64,000 nucleotides of DNA. Source: Candidatus Pedobacter colombiensis. GTDB lineage: Bacteria; Bacteroidota; Bacteroidia; Sphingobacteriales; Sphingobacteriaceae. The stretch lies in NCBI GenBank assembly GCA_029202485.1, contig CP119313.1, positions 186,001 through 250,000 of the forward strand, given 5' to 3'. Every line of letters begins with the position of its first letter. The stretch's first letter is position 1. Positions 41,448 to 49,644 of this stretch are shown in pieces. Position numbers and translations under genes: made by a program. The notes beneath the pieces were generated by a model. That model saw nothing but the letters and a program-made list of their open reading frames with translations. It ran no database searches and was not told the origin of the DNA.

Positions 41448-42626
41448 ATGATTTCTCATATCTCAGCAACGTATGTTTATCCGGTAGTAGGCGCACCAAT
41501 AAAAAATGGAGTTCTTTCGATTGATTCGATAGGTACTATTAAGGGTATCTATACACCCGAGGAAGCGGAAGAAAGACAATTAAATGATATTGAATATCAT
41601 GACGGTTTGTTGGTCCCTGGTTTTGTAAATACACATTGCCATATTGAGTTATCGAATCTCAAGGGCTTAATTCCGAAGCACACCGGATTGCCCGACTTTG
41701 TGAAGTCGGTAATTAAATTGCGTACCTCTGATGAGTATGAGCTAAATCTCGCTATGTTAAAGGCGGATGTTGAAATGTATGAGAATGGAATTGTGGCAGT
41801 TGGTGACATCTGCAACCAGCTCATATCAAAGATCATGAAAGTAAATACCCCGGTTTATTATCATACCTTTTTAGAGATCATGGGCTTTAATCCTGATCTG
41901 GCTAAGGAAGCGATGAAAAGGGCCAAGCAGTTTAAAGATGAGCTGAGTCCTTTGCCGGTTTCTATTGTTCCCCACGCTCCTTATTCAGTATCTCCTGAAT
42001 TGTTTCATGAGCTTAATGCATATGCCGAATACCAAGATGGGCCGGTGACGATACATAATCAGGAAACAGCAGATGAAAATGCTTTCTTTGAGCAAAAAAC
42101 CGGTGGGTTTTTAGAACTCTTTAAATTTTTAGGACAGGATATCAGTTTCTTTAAGCCGTCAGGAAAAACTTCTCTACAGACCTATTTACCCTTGTTATCA
42201 CCGGATTTAAAAACTTTACTGGTGCACAATACCTATACTTCAGCTGCAGATGTAGCTTACGCTACCGGCATTCACCCCAATTTATATTGGTGCTTGTGCC
42301 CACATGCAAATTTATATATAGAGAATATGCTGCCTGATGTAAATATGATGAGGGCTGCGGGCTTAAGAATTACCCTGGGAACAGATAGCCTGGCTAGTAA
42401 TGATGGCTTAAGTATTCTTGCTGAGATGAATTTGTTGCAGGAACGCTTTGATGTCCCTACTGAAGAGTTGTTGAAATGGGGTACCCTTAATGGAGCCGAA
42501 TTTTTGGAAATTGATCGGCGTTTTGGCAGTTTTGAACTGGGGAAGCAGCCGGGCATAAACCTGATTGAGTTTGCGGAAAGGGATGGTAAAGTGATTTTAG
42601 GAGATGTTGTAAAACGGTTGTTTTAA
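41448..42626 (+). CDS. Amidohydrolase family protein (TrzA/SsnA-like deaminase or chlorohydrolase superfamily)
   Basis: This 392-residue metal-dependent hydrolase has the entrance motif GFVNTHCHIELSNL (His63, His65), VPHAPYSVSPELF, TIHNQETADENAFF and the late Asp in LGTDSLASNDGLSIL. I start at the ATG at 41448; the frame also offers TTG two codons earlier. The SNxxLKG-type motif and the length fit the SsnA/aminofutalosine-deaminase-like branch, but the substrate cannot be fixed. It is followed after 18 bases by the flavin oxidoreductase gene. Confidence 0.85.
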   Translation: MISHISATYVYPVVGAPIKNGVLSIDSIGTIKGIYTPEEAEERQLNDIEYHDGLLVPGFVNTHCHIELSNLKGLIPKHTGLPDFVKSVIKLRTSDEYELNLAMLKADVEMYENGIVAVGDICNQLISKIMKVNTPVYYHTFLEIMGFNPDLAKEAMKRAKQFKDELSPLPVSIVPHAPYSVSPELFHELNAYAEYQDGPVTIHNQETADENAFFEQKTGGFLELFKFLGQDISFFKPSGKTSLQTYLPLLSPDLKTLLVHNTYTSAADVAYATGIHPNLYWCLCPHANLYIENMLPDVNMMRAAGLRITLGTDSLASNDGLSILAEMNLLQERFDVPTEELLKWGTLNGAEFLEIDRRFGSFELGKQPGINLIEFAERDGKVILGDVVKRLF

Positions 42627-42644
42627 TGAAAGGTGATCAGCAAT

Positions 42645-43592
42645 ATGGCGAATAGAATTACTGAACTATTTGGAGTGAAATACCCGATCATCCAGGCTGG
42701 AATGGTATGGTGTAGTGGTTGGAGATTGGCTTCGGCTGTTTCCAATGCAGGAGGTTTGGGTATTATTGGTGCGGGTTCTATGTATCCTGATGTTTTGCTG
42801 GAGCATGTTAGGAAGTGTAAAGCGGCTACCAAAAATCCTTTTGCGGTAAATGTGCCCTTGCTTTATCCGAATGTGGAGAATGTGATGAAGATCATTATTG
42901 ATGAAGGGGTTCGTATTGTGTTTACATCTGCGGGTAATCCGGCCATATGGACAAGCTTTTTAAAAGAGAAAGGTATCACTGTTGTGCATGTAATTGCCAA
43001 TACGAAATTTGCATTGAAGGCAGAAGCTTGTGGAGTAGATGCTATCGTTGCCGAAGGTTTTGAGGCTGGTGGCCACAATGGACGAGAAGAAACCACTACG
43101 ATGTGTCTGATCCCTATGGTATGTGATGCAGTTAAAATACCTGTGATTGCTGCTGGTGGGATTGGGAGCGGTAGAGCAATGTTGGCCGCAATGGCTCTGG
43201 GGGCTGAAGGAGTTCAGATCGGCTCAGCATTTGCTGTTGCTGAGGAATCTTCGGCACACCCTCAGTTTAAAAACAAGATTATACATGCAGCAGAAGGGGA
43301 TACAAAATTGAGCATGAAGAAGGTTGTTCCCGTTCGTTTACTTAAAAATGAATTTGCTGATGCAATAGCACAAGCAGAGGCTGAAGGAGCAGATAAGGAT
43401 ACACTGGTGAGAATTTTAGGCAGAGCGCGTGCTAAATTAGGTATGTTTGAGGGCGATATTGAGCAGGGAGAACTGGAAATTGGACAGGTCTCAGCAATGC
43501 TGAAAGAGATAAGACCTGCTGCTGATATATTGGCATCGGTTTGGGAAGAGTTTTTGCGGGAGAAAGAGCGGATTGCATTGATAAAATTATAA
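42645..43592 (+). CDS. NAD(P)H-dependent flavin oxidoreductase (nitronate monooxygenase / FabK-like)
   Basis: This 315-residue FMN-binding TIM barrel has ITELFGVKYPIIQAGMVWCS, GGLGIIGAGSM, VAEGFEAGGHNGR and the phosphate-binding IPVIAAGGIGSGRAMLAAMA, then GAEGVQIGSAF. I start at ATG 42645 because a GTG four codons earlier adds nothing conserved. The family covers nitronate monooxygenases (detoxifying propionate-3-nitronate) and FabK enoyl-ACP reductases; sequence alone leans to the nitronate/2-nitropropane dioxygenase type. Acylphosphatase follows after 8 bases. Confidence 0.9.
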   Translation: MANRITELFGVKYPIIQAGMVWCSGWRLASAVSNAGGLGIIGAGSMYPDVLLEHVRKCKAATKNPFAVNVPLLYPNVENVMKIIIDEGVRIVFTSAGNPAIWTSFLKEKGITVVHVIANTKFALKAEACGVDAIVAEGFEAGGHNGREETTTMCLIPMVCDAVKIPVIAAGGIGSGRAMLAAMALGAEGVQIGSAFAVAEESSAHPQFKNKIIHAAEGDTKLSMKKVVPVRLLKNEFADAIAQAEAEGADKDTLVRILGRARAKLGMFEGDIEQGELEIGQVSAMLKEIRPAADILASVWEEFLREKERIALIKL

Positions 43593-43600
43593 AAGTACAC

Positions 43601-43879
43601 ATGGAAATAAAACATATAAAAATTAAGATTACCGGGAAAGTACAGGGCGTATCTTTCAGGGCTGTTACGAAAGTTGTGGCCGACCAAATGGGGATTAGGG
43701 GGATGATCAGAAATGAAAAGGACGGCAGCGTTTATATAGAAGCTGAAGGAGACGATACTTTACTGGAAGTTTTTATGGATTGGTGTAATGAGGGGACAGA
43801 TCGGGCCAAGATTGAAAATGTCGAGGTTACCCCGGGAGAACTTAAAAACTATCAGAATTTTGAAATCATTAAGAAGTAG
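43601..43879 (+). CDS. Acylphosphatase
   Basis: This 92-residue protein has the diagnostic GKVQGVSFRAVT with catalytic Arg20 and RNEKDGSVYIEAEG with Asn38. The open frame extends 20 codons upstream inside the oxidoreductase gene, but the ATG at 43601 (MEIKHIKIKITGK) gives the standard length. It hydrolyses acyl phosphates. Its stop is immediately followed by the flippase ATG. Confidence 0.93.
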   Translation: MEIKHIKIKITGKVQGVSFRAVTKVVADQMGIRGMIRNEKDGSVYIEAEGDDTLLEVFMDWCNEGTDRAKIENVEVTPGELKNYQNFEIIKK

Positions 43880-45352
43880 ATGTCGGCAATAAAGAAATTT
43901 CTTGGACAGACAGCTATTTACGGGGTTACAACGGTAATTTCAAGGCTATTTAATTTTATACTTACACCGTTGTTTACGGGGGTATTTCAACCCGGCGTTT
44001 ATGCGATCTTTACGAAGATGTATGCTTCTGCATCATTGATCAATGCCATTCTTGCTTTTGGTATGGAAAGTACATTTTTCAGATACCTGAATAAGCATGA
44101 AGATAAAAAACAAGAGGTTTATAACAATACATTTTTCTGTGTAGCGCTTATCTCCACACTCTTTTTAATCTCAGGTATTGTTTTCTCGTCACCAATAGCA
44201 GCTTATTTTGCCAATGGACCAGAAGAAATGGCTGATTATGTAAAGTATGTGCACTATTTTGTATGGTTACTTTTTATAGATGCGATTTGCGTAATTCCAT
44301 TTGCAAAAGTTAGGGCTGATGAACGTCCGATGAGGTTTAGCTTGATCAAATTTCTGAACATTGGCAGTTTTATTGGCTTCAACTTGTTCTTTTTATTTGT
44401 TATTCCTGCAATTATTAAATTTGGCGGTCCGGTAGGACAATGGTTTGAATCATGGTACAGGACCGGTTGGGTAGGATATGTGTTCATTTCAAATCTGATT
44501 GCAAGTGTGCTGACTTTGATCTTGCTCCTTCCCGAACTGATAAAGCTGCAGCTTAAGTTTGACAAAGAACTTTTTAGTAAAATGGTATCCTATTCATGGC
44601 CTGTTTTAGTCGCTAACCTTTCTTTTGTAGTTAATGAAAATCTGGATAAAATGATTATTAACCAATTGGGGGTTTCTGAATATAATCTAGGGATTTATGG
44701 TGCTGTTTGCAAAATTGCAGTGTTTTTAAGTTTGTTTATTACAGCATTCAGATTAGGTGCAGAACCTTTCTTTTTCAGTCATGCTAAAAATGTAAATGCG
44801 AAACAGACTTATGCTACGATTTTGAATTATTTTGTCATCGCCTTAGCGGTTATTTTTGTTGGTCTGATCGCAAATATTGATATCCTTAAGCATTTTATCG
44901 CCAGAGAATATTGGGTGGGATTAAACGCTGTGCCTTTTTTACTGCTCGGCTATGTATTCTTAGGGATTTATGTAAACCTGTCTATCTGGTATAAATTGTC
45001 AGATCAAACAAAATTTGGGTTGTATATTTCTGTTGTCGGCGCAATAACCACCATTGTGTTGAACATTGTTCTTGTGCCGAAATATGGTTATATGGGCTCA
45101 GCATGGGTATCTATGTTAGCTTATCTTGTGATGATGTTGATTTCATACGTGCTTGGACAAAAACATTATCCTATACCTTATGATTTGAAAAGGATGCTGA
45201 TTTACCTGTTTGCTTCGGTTATCCTGGTCGTGCTTTCTTTTTGGGTATTTAATAGGAATATTTATATTGGTAATGCCTTGCTATTGACCTTTTTGGCAGG
45301 TGTGGTTTATTTTGAAAAGGATCAATTGAAACTTATATTGAAGAAACGATGA
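43880..45352 (+). CDS. Lipopolysaccharide/oligosaccharide flippase (MATE/MOP superfamily)
   Basis: This 490-residue membrane protein has about 14 predicted helices and the N-terminal signature of polysaccharide transporters (FLGQTAIYGVTTVISRLFNF, then ILTPLFTGVFQPGVYAI). Further segments such as SWPVLVANLSFVVNENLDKM fit a Wzx/MviN-like flippase. It lies 23 kb from the polysaccharide operon and directly before dut, an arrangement I recall as common in Bacteroidota, so it probably serves a conserved envelope process rather than the EPS locus. A Wzx role for that locus cannot be excluded. Confidence 0.87.
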   Translation: MSAIKKFLGQTAIYGVTTVISRLFNFILTPLFTGVFQPGVYAIFTKMYASASLINAILAFGMESTFFRYLNKHEDKKQEVYNNTFFCVALISTLFLISGIVFSSPIAAYFANGPEEMADYVKYVHYFVWLLFIDAICVIPFAKVRADERPMRFSLIKFLNIGSFIGFNLFFLFVIPAIIKFGGPVGQWFESWYRTGWVGYVFISNLIASVLTLILLLPELIKLQLKFDKELFSKMVSYSWPVLVANLSFVVNENLDKMIINQLGVSEYNLGIYGAVCKIAVFLSLFITAFRLGAEPFFFSHAKNVNAKQTYATILNYFVIALAVIFVGLIANIDILKHFIAREYWVGLNAVPFLLLGYVFLGIYVNLSIWYKLSDQTKFGLYISVVGAITTIVLNIVLVPKYGYMGSAWVSMLAYLVMMLISYVLGQKHYPIPYDLKRMLIYLFASVILVVLSFWVFNRNIYIGNALLLTFLAGVVYFEKDQLKLILKKR

Positions 45353-45780
45353 ACGTAAATATCATTAACAATTCTGGACATCCATTGCCACAATATGAAA
45401 CGGCACATGCAGCAGGTATGGATATGCGGGCTTTTATAGAAACCGAAATCACCATTAAACCTTTGCAACGGGTATTGGTTCCAACTGGTTTATACATTGA
45501 ACTTCCAGTTGGTTTTGAAGCGCAGATACGTCCGCGTAGTGGTTTGGCTTATAAACATGGCATCAGTATTGTGAATTCACCGGGTACTATCGACGCGGAT
45601 TATCGCGGGGAGATTAAAGTGTTATTGGTTAATTTATCGGATACCGACTTTGTAGTGAATAATGGAGATAGGATAGCTCAAATGGTGATTGCAAAGCATG
45701 AGACCATTGTCTGGAATGCAGTTGAAGAATTAAGTGATACCGCTCGCGGTGCAGGCGGTTATGGACATACCGGTAAATAA
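45349..45780 (+). CDS. dut: Deoxyuridine 5'-triphosphate nucleotidohydrolase
   Basis: This 143-residue trimeric dUTPase has all five motifs: AAGMDMRA, PRSGLAYKHG, VNSPGTIDADYRGEIKV, GDRIAQMVI and the C-terminal RGAGGYGHTGK (a GYGHTG variant of the usual GFGSTG arm). It removes dUTP and supplies dUMP. It overlaps the flippase stop by 4 bases and is followed directly by the TPR protein gene. Confidence 0.97.
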   Translation: MNVNIINNSGHPLPQYETAHAAGMDMRAFIETEITIKPLQRVLVPTGLYIELPVGFEAQIRPRSGLAYKHGISIVNSPGTIDADYRGEIKVLLVNLSDTDFVVNNGDRIAQMVIAKHETIVWNAVEELSDTARGAGGYGHTGK

Positions 45781-46848
45781 ATGAAGAAGTTTAAAGTACT
45801 TTTATTGGTGTTTTTGGGCTATGTCCCTACGTTGTTTGCTCAAAGGCCTATGGCGCTATTGGCAGATACAGCCATGGTAAAAGTACTTTTTTTTGCTGGT
45901 TTGCGCGATAAGCTGAATGAAGATTACAGTAGGGCGAACGAGAGTTTTAACAAAATACTTCAGTTGGATGTTAAGAATGCTGCCGTTTATTATGAAATTG
46001 CTATTGTAAATTATCGGCAGAATAATCTTTATGAAGCTGAAATGGCTATTAAAAAAGCTACAGCGCTAGAAGCTAATAACACCTGGTACTGGATGCTGAT
46101 GGCCGAACTGTATAAACGTAAAGGCGATATGAATGCTATGGCAGGGGTTTTGAATCAGTTGATCAGACTTTCGCCAGATAAACGTGATTATTATTTCGAC
46201 AGATCCAATGCTTATTTGATGGCTGGTAAAATCCCTGAGGCGATGAAGGGGTATGATGAGTTGGAAAAAAAGTTTGGCCCATCCGATGAGCTTACTCGTG
46301 CAAGAAGACGGGTTGTGTCTGGAGGTCCGGTGAACATCTCAGGCGAAGAGGGGCGTAAACATGATGACGGAAAGTCTGGTGTTGAGCCTGCTGTAGCTGA
46401 ACAGGGGATGCAACTTGCTGAAAGTTTATATAAAAAAGGTGATTTAAATGGGGCACTGGCTCAGTTTAAGCTGGTGTTGCAGGGCGATGAACATCCTTAC
46501 AGAGCCTGGGAGCAAGCTTTAAATATACAACTGCTTCTCAAGCAGTATAAAGATGCTATAAAAACTGCAGATGCAGCACTGGCTATTTATCCCAATCAGG
46601 CCATCTTATATTACTTTATGGCGTTGGCATTACATCAGGACCATCAATATGATTTGGCGCTTACGAATGTTAAGTCGGCTTTGGAGTTGGATGCTGATAA
46701 TGGAATTTATTTGGAGTTGTACGGTGATGTTTTGTTTGTTCGGGGCGATACAGCATTAGCCTTGGTACAGTGGAAGAAAGCTAAAGCAGCAGGAAATGGT
46801 TCAGAAAAATTAACTAGAAAGATCAATGAGCGGAAATATTTGGAATAA
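45781..46848 (+). CDS. Secreted TPR-repeat protein
   Basis: This 355-residue protein has a signal peptide (KKFKVLLLVFLGYVPTLFAQ) and several tetratricopeptide repeats in two blocks (about 50-165 and 205-345), for example AAVYYEIAIVNYRQNNLYEA, WYWMLMAELYKRKGDMNAMA and AILYYFMALALHQDHQYDLA. They are separated by a charged linker (GEEGRKHDDGKSGVEP). TPR arrays mediate protein binding; the partner is unknown. The position between dut and the DUF4292 lipoprotein gene is a recurrent Bacteroidota order as I recall it, suggesting a role in envelope or lipoprotein handling. Confidence 0.88.
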   Translation: MKKFKVLLLVFLGYVPTLFAQRPMALLADTAMVKVLFFAGLRDKLNEDYSRANESFNKILQLDVKNAAVYYEIAIVNYRQNNLYEAEMAIKKATALEANNTWYWMLMAELYKRKGDMNAMAGVLNQLIRLSPDKRDYYFDRSNAYLMAGKIPEAMKGYDELEKKFGPSDELTRARRRVVSGGPVNISGEEGRKHDDGKSGVEPAVAEQGMQLAESLYKKGDLNGALAQFKLVLQGDEHPYRAWEQALNIQLLLKQYKDAIKTADAALAIYPNQAILYYFMALALHQDHQYDLALTNVKSALELDADNGIYLELYGDVLFVRGDTALALVQWKKAKAAGNGSEKLTRKINERKYLE

Positions 46849-47620
46849 TTTATTGTGGGCAGGTTTGCTGTCGGCAACCTTGTTGGCTTGTAAAATTAAG
46901 AAAGCTGTAGTTGTGGCATCACCACCAGCGATAGTAAAAGAGTTAAGTAGTGAAAATGCCGAAAATATTCAATTGTTGAAGTCTAAGGATTTGGTTTTTA
47001 GTACATTGTCTGTTAAGGCAAAGGCTAAGTTAGACCTTGGAGGCAGTAAGAACAATGCTACGATGAATATCCGGATGGAGAAAGGCCGCCGGATTTGGGT
47101 GAGCATAACTGCATTGGCAGGTATTGAGGTGGCAAGAGCTTTGATTACACCAGATAGCATTAAAGTGCGGAACAACTTTCAGAATGTATACTTGAAGCAG
47201 CCATTTGATTACATTCATAAATTTACCAATGAGCAGGTGAGTTTTGATTGGCTGGAATCTATTTTATCAGGTAATACAATCCCGTATTTTTTTAATGATG
47301 AGGCAAAAATTGAGCAGTTAAATGGCCAGTGGATATTGCAGGGTGAAAAAGAAGCACTGGTTTATAAGGTGCTTTTTGACGGTGTGATGAAGGTTAGTGA
47401 AAGCACTGTTAATGATGTAACTGCCGGGCAAGCTTTAAAGGTGCTGTATAGTGGCGCTTATCAGGATTTGGGCGGCTCATTGTTTCCCAGTGGGCTCACG
47501 ATAAATTCGATGACAGGAAATAAAATTGTAAACATTGAACTGGAATACTACAATGTAGAACGCAATGTCCCACTTGATTTCCCGTTTAGTGTTCCTGGGA
47601 AGTATGAAGTAATAAACTGA
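46826..47620 (+). CDS. DUF4292 domain-containing lipoprotein
   Basis: This 264-residue protein has a lipoprotein-like signal ending SATLLAC (Cys22). The body matches the DUF4292 pattern: FSTLSVKAKAKLDLGGSKNN, then RRIWVSITALAGIEVARALI and LITPDSIKVRNNFQNVYL, an unrolled LolB/LolA-like beta-sheet that may bind lipid. It overlaps the TPR gene by 23 bases. A LolB-like role in lipoprotein placement has been suggested for such folds, but is not shown here. Confidence 0.87.
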   Translation: MSGNIWNNLLWAGLLSATLLACKIKKAVVVASPPAIVKELSSENAENIQLLKSKDLVFSTLSVKAKAKLDLGGSKNNATMNIRMEKGRRIWVSITALAGIEVARALITPDSIKVRNNFQNVYLKQPFDYIHKFTNEQVSFDWLESILSGNTIPYFFNDEAKIEQLNGQWILQGEKEALVYKVLFDGVMKVSESTVNDVTAGQALKVLYSGAYQDLGGSLFPSGLTINSMTGNKIVNIELEYYNVERNVPLDFPFSVPGKYEVIN

Positions 47621-47629
47621 TTTTTTTTA

Positions 47630-47637
47630 TACTTTTG
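47630..47637 (+). promoter_or_regulatory. Candidate -7 box for the EnvC-like gene
   Basis: TACTTTTG is a full TAnnTTTG match ending 5 bases before the ATG at 47643, again implying a leaderless or near-leaderless mRNA. No -33 TTG at standard spacing, and read-through from the DUF4292 gene is also possible. Confidence 0.42.
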
Positions 47638-47642
47638 ACCCA

Positions 47643-48965
47643 ATGAAGCTAAGCAAATTTCTTTTCCTCCTACTATTTATATTATCCGCATCGGTTGCCT
47701 TTGCCCAAAGTAGCTCGGAACTTAAAAGAAAAAAAGAGGCTATACAAAGAGAGATTGAGCTGTTGCAGCGAAACCTGAATAAAACGGCCAATAATAAAAA
47801 GTTAACCTTAAGCCAAATCAATGCATTAAATGCCAAAATCAAATTAATGCAAGATAAGATTACGGTAATCAATTCTGAAATCAAGAACCTGGACAATCAG
47901 ATCCATGAAAATACCAATACTGTAATTATCCTTAAAGGACAATTGGGGCAGCTGAAAAAGGACTATGCCGGGATGATCAGATTTGCCCAGAGAAATAAAA
48001 ATGCCTATGATAAGATGATGTTTGTTTTTGCAGCAAAGGATTTCAATCAGGCTTACAAACGGATTAAATATTTGCAACAATTTGGACAGTACCGCAAAAA
48101 ACAGGCTGGATATATACAAGGGACACAGAAAGATCTGAATTATAAAATTGTTATTTTAGATAAGAATCTGAAAGAAAAAAGTAATCTTTTGCATGAGCAG
48201 GAGAATGAAAAAGATAAGCTGGGTAAGAATAAGACAGAGCAATCTGCTGTGTTGAATAGATATAGTAAGGAGGAAAAACAATTCCGTCAGGATATTGCTA
48301 CCCGTAAAAAGCAACAGGCCCAGCTTGACCGGAGCATCAGAGCAGCGATTGTTCGTGAGATTGAACTGGAGCGAAAACGTGCTGAGGAAGCCGCAAGGGT
48401 TGCTGCAGCAAAAGCGGCAAGAGCTGCTTCCATCGCCGCTGCTGCTGCCGCTGCGAAAGCGAAGGCTGAAAATAAACCAGCACCACCTGCACCAGCTCCT
48501 GTAGCTGCTGCAAAGCCAAAGGCAAGTAACAGTGAGTATTTGGCCGCAACGCCCGAAGCCGCAAAATTGTCGGCTGCATTCGAAAGCAATAGGGGTTCTT
48601 TACCTTGGCCTGTAGCATCAGGATCAATTACTGAAAGTTTCGGAAAACATAAGGAAGGACAGGCAAGTTACGATAATGCCGGGGTTACGATTCAAACTGC
48701 GGACGGTGCAGGAGTAAGAGCGGTGTTTAATGGCAAGGTAACTAAAGTAGGAAATGCATTGGGTAGATATTATGTGCTGATTAAGCATGGTCAGTTCTTT
48801 ACTGTGTATCAGAATTTAAGGACCGTAAGCGTAAGTGCCGGTGATGATGTAAGTACAAAACAGAATATTGGGACGGTTGCTTCGTCGGGCGATATGCCAG
48901 AACTGCAGTTCCAAATTTACCGAGGAGCTGTTGCGCAAAATCCTGCATCGTGGATCGCTAAATAA
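47643..48965 (+). CDS. EnvC-like murein hydrolase activator (coiled coil plus degenerate M23/LytM domain)
   Basis: This 440-residue protein has a signal peptide (KLSKFLFLLLFILSASVAFA), a long coiled coil (about 22-255), an Ala/Lys-rich linker (about 240-290) and a C-terminal LytM fold (about 320-440: GSLPWPVASGSITESFGKHK, then GVRAVFNGKVTKVGNALGRY). The metal-binding residues of active LytM enzymes are missing: the first His-Asp site reads SYDNAGVTI and the final HxH reads LQFQIYRG. As in E. coli EnvC, it should regulate an amidase during cell division instead of cutting peptidoglycan. It is the last gene of the dut-TPR-DUF4292 group. Confidence 0.9.
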   Translation: MKLSKFLFLLLFILSASVAFAQSSSELKRKKEAIQREIELLQRNLNKTANNKKLTLSQINALNAKIKLMQDKITVINSEIKNLDNQIHENTNTVIILKGQLGQLKKDYAGMIRFAQRNKNAYDKMMFVFAAKDFNQAYKRIKYLQQFGQYRKKQAGYIQGTQKDLNYKIVILDKNLKEKSNLLHEQENEKDKLGKNKTEQSAVLNRYSKEEKQFRQDIATRKKQQAQLDRSIRAAIVREIELERKRAEEAARVAAAKAARAASIAAAAAAAKAKAENKPAPPAPAPVAAAKPKASNSEYLAATPEAAKLSAAFESNRGSLPWPVASGSITESFGKHKEGQASYDNAGVTIQTADGAGVRAVFNGKVTKVGNALGRYYVLIKHGQFFTVYQNLRTVSVSAGDDVSTKQNIGTVASSGDMPELQFQIYRGAVAQNPASWIAK

Positions 48966-48984
48966 ACTATTGCAATTAATTGTT

Positions 48985-48992
48985 TATATTTG
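48985..48992 (+). promoter_or_regulatory. Candidate -7 box for the first tatA-like gene
   Basis: TATATTTG is a full TAnnTTTG match, 28 bases before the ATG at 49021. The TTG triplets upstream are too close to be a standard -33. Confidence 0.42.
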
Positions 48993-49020
48993 TTTTAAAG
49001 AAGTAAAAATAGAGATTAAG

Positions 49021-49386
49021 ATGTATACAGGGACATTAATAGAGTTTTTAAATATGGGGGGCGGCGAGATTATGCTGATCCTGGTAGTGGTACTTTTGTT
49101 ATTTGGAGGTAAAAAATTACCAGAATTGGCCCGCGGACTAGGAAAAGGTTTGAGAGATTTTAAAGACGCATCTGAAGGAGTCAAGCGTGAAATTCACAGG
49201 AATATAAATTCAGTAGGTATCACCGACGAGATTAATGATTTTAAGTCTGCCATTAACGATGCTGATAACAGCAGACATCATCCTTATGAATATAAACCTG
49301 AGGAGAATACCAGCGAAAAGATTGAGTCTGCAACGCACATTGAGCCGACTGCAGATAGCGAACACACAGATAAAACTAAAATTTAA
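49021..49386 (+). CDS. TatA/TatB-like twin-arginine translocase subunit, long form
   Basis: This 121-residue protein starts at ATG 49021; the frame runs open upstream into the EnvC gene but no better start exists. It has a short N-terminal membrane helix entered by a conserved GGGE (residues 13-16, then IMLILVVVLLLFGGKKLPEL), an amphipathic helix (about 33-55, GLGKGLRDFKDASEGVKREI) and a charged tail of about 65 residues. The length and tail resemble TatB, while the GGGE-type opening resembles TatA. It is one of two adjacent Tat genes; tatC is not in the window. Confidence 0.87.
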   Translation: MYTGTLIEFLNMGGGEIMLILVVVLLLFGGKKLPELARGLGKGLRDFKDASEGVKREIHRNINSVGITDEINDFKSAINDADNSRHHPYEYKPEENTSEKIESATHIEPTADSEHTDKTKI

Positions 49387-49396
49387 TTAAAATATC

Positions 49397-49603
49397 ATGT
49401 TTAACACATCATTATTAGCTTTTGGATTAGGCGGCGGAGAGATTGCTGTCATAGTAGTAGTAGTATTGCTACTTTTTGGCGGTAAAAAAATTCCTGAATT
49501 AATGCATGGCCTTGGAAAAGGGATTAAAGAATTTAAAGATGGAAAAGATGGTAATGATGATTCTGTTGGACAGAACCGTAATAACCAAAACAAACCATTG
49601 TAG
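49397..49603 (+). CDS. tatA: TatA-like twin-arginine translocase subunit, short form
   Basis: This 68-residue protein has GGGEIAVIVVVVLLLFGGKK (one membrane helix), the hinge GGKKIPELMHG and amphipathic helix LGKGIKEFKDGKDG, a canonical TatA. It lies 10 bases after the long paralogue, so both are probably co-transcribed. The pair likely arose by tandem duplication and could supply TatA (pore) and TatB-like (receptor) functions. Confidence 0.9.
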   Translation: MFNTSLLAFGLGGGEIAVIVVVVLLLFGGKKIPELMHGLGKGIKEFKDGKDGNDDSVGQNRNNQNKPL

Positions 49604-49644
49604 GTTTACGAACCCGATTTTTTAATTTAATGTATTCTTGAAGT

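Noticed and set aside
49608..49630. Terminator after the second tatA
   Set aside because: GGTT/AACC gives only a 4-bp stem before the T run, too weak to call.
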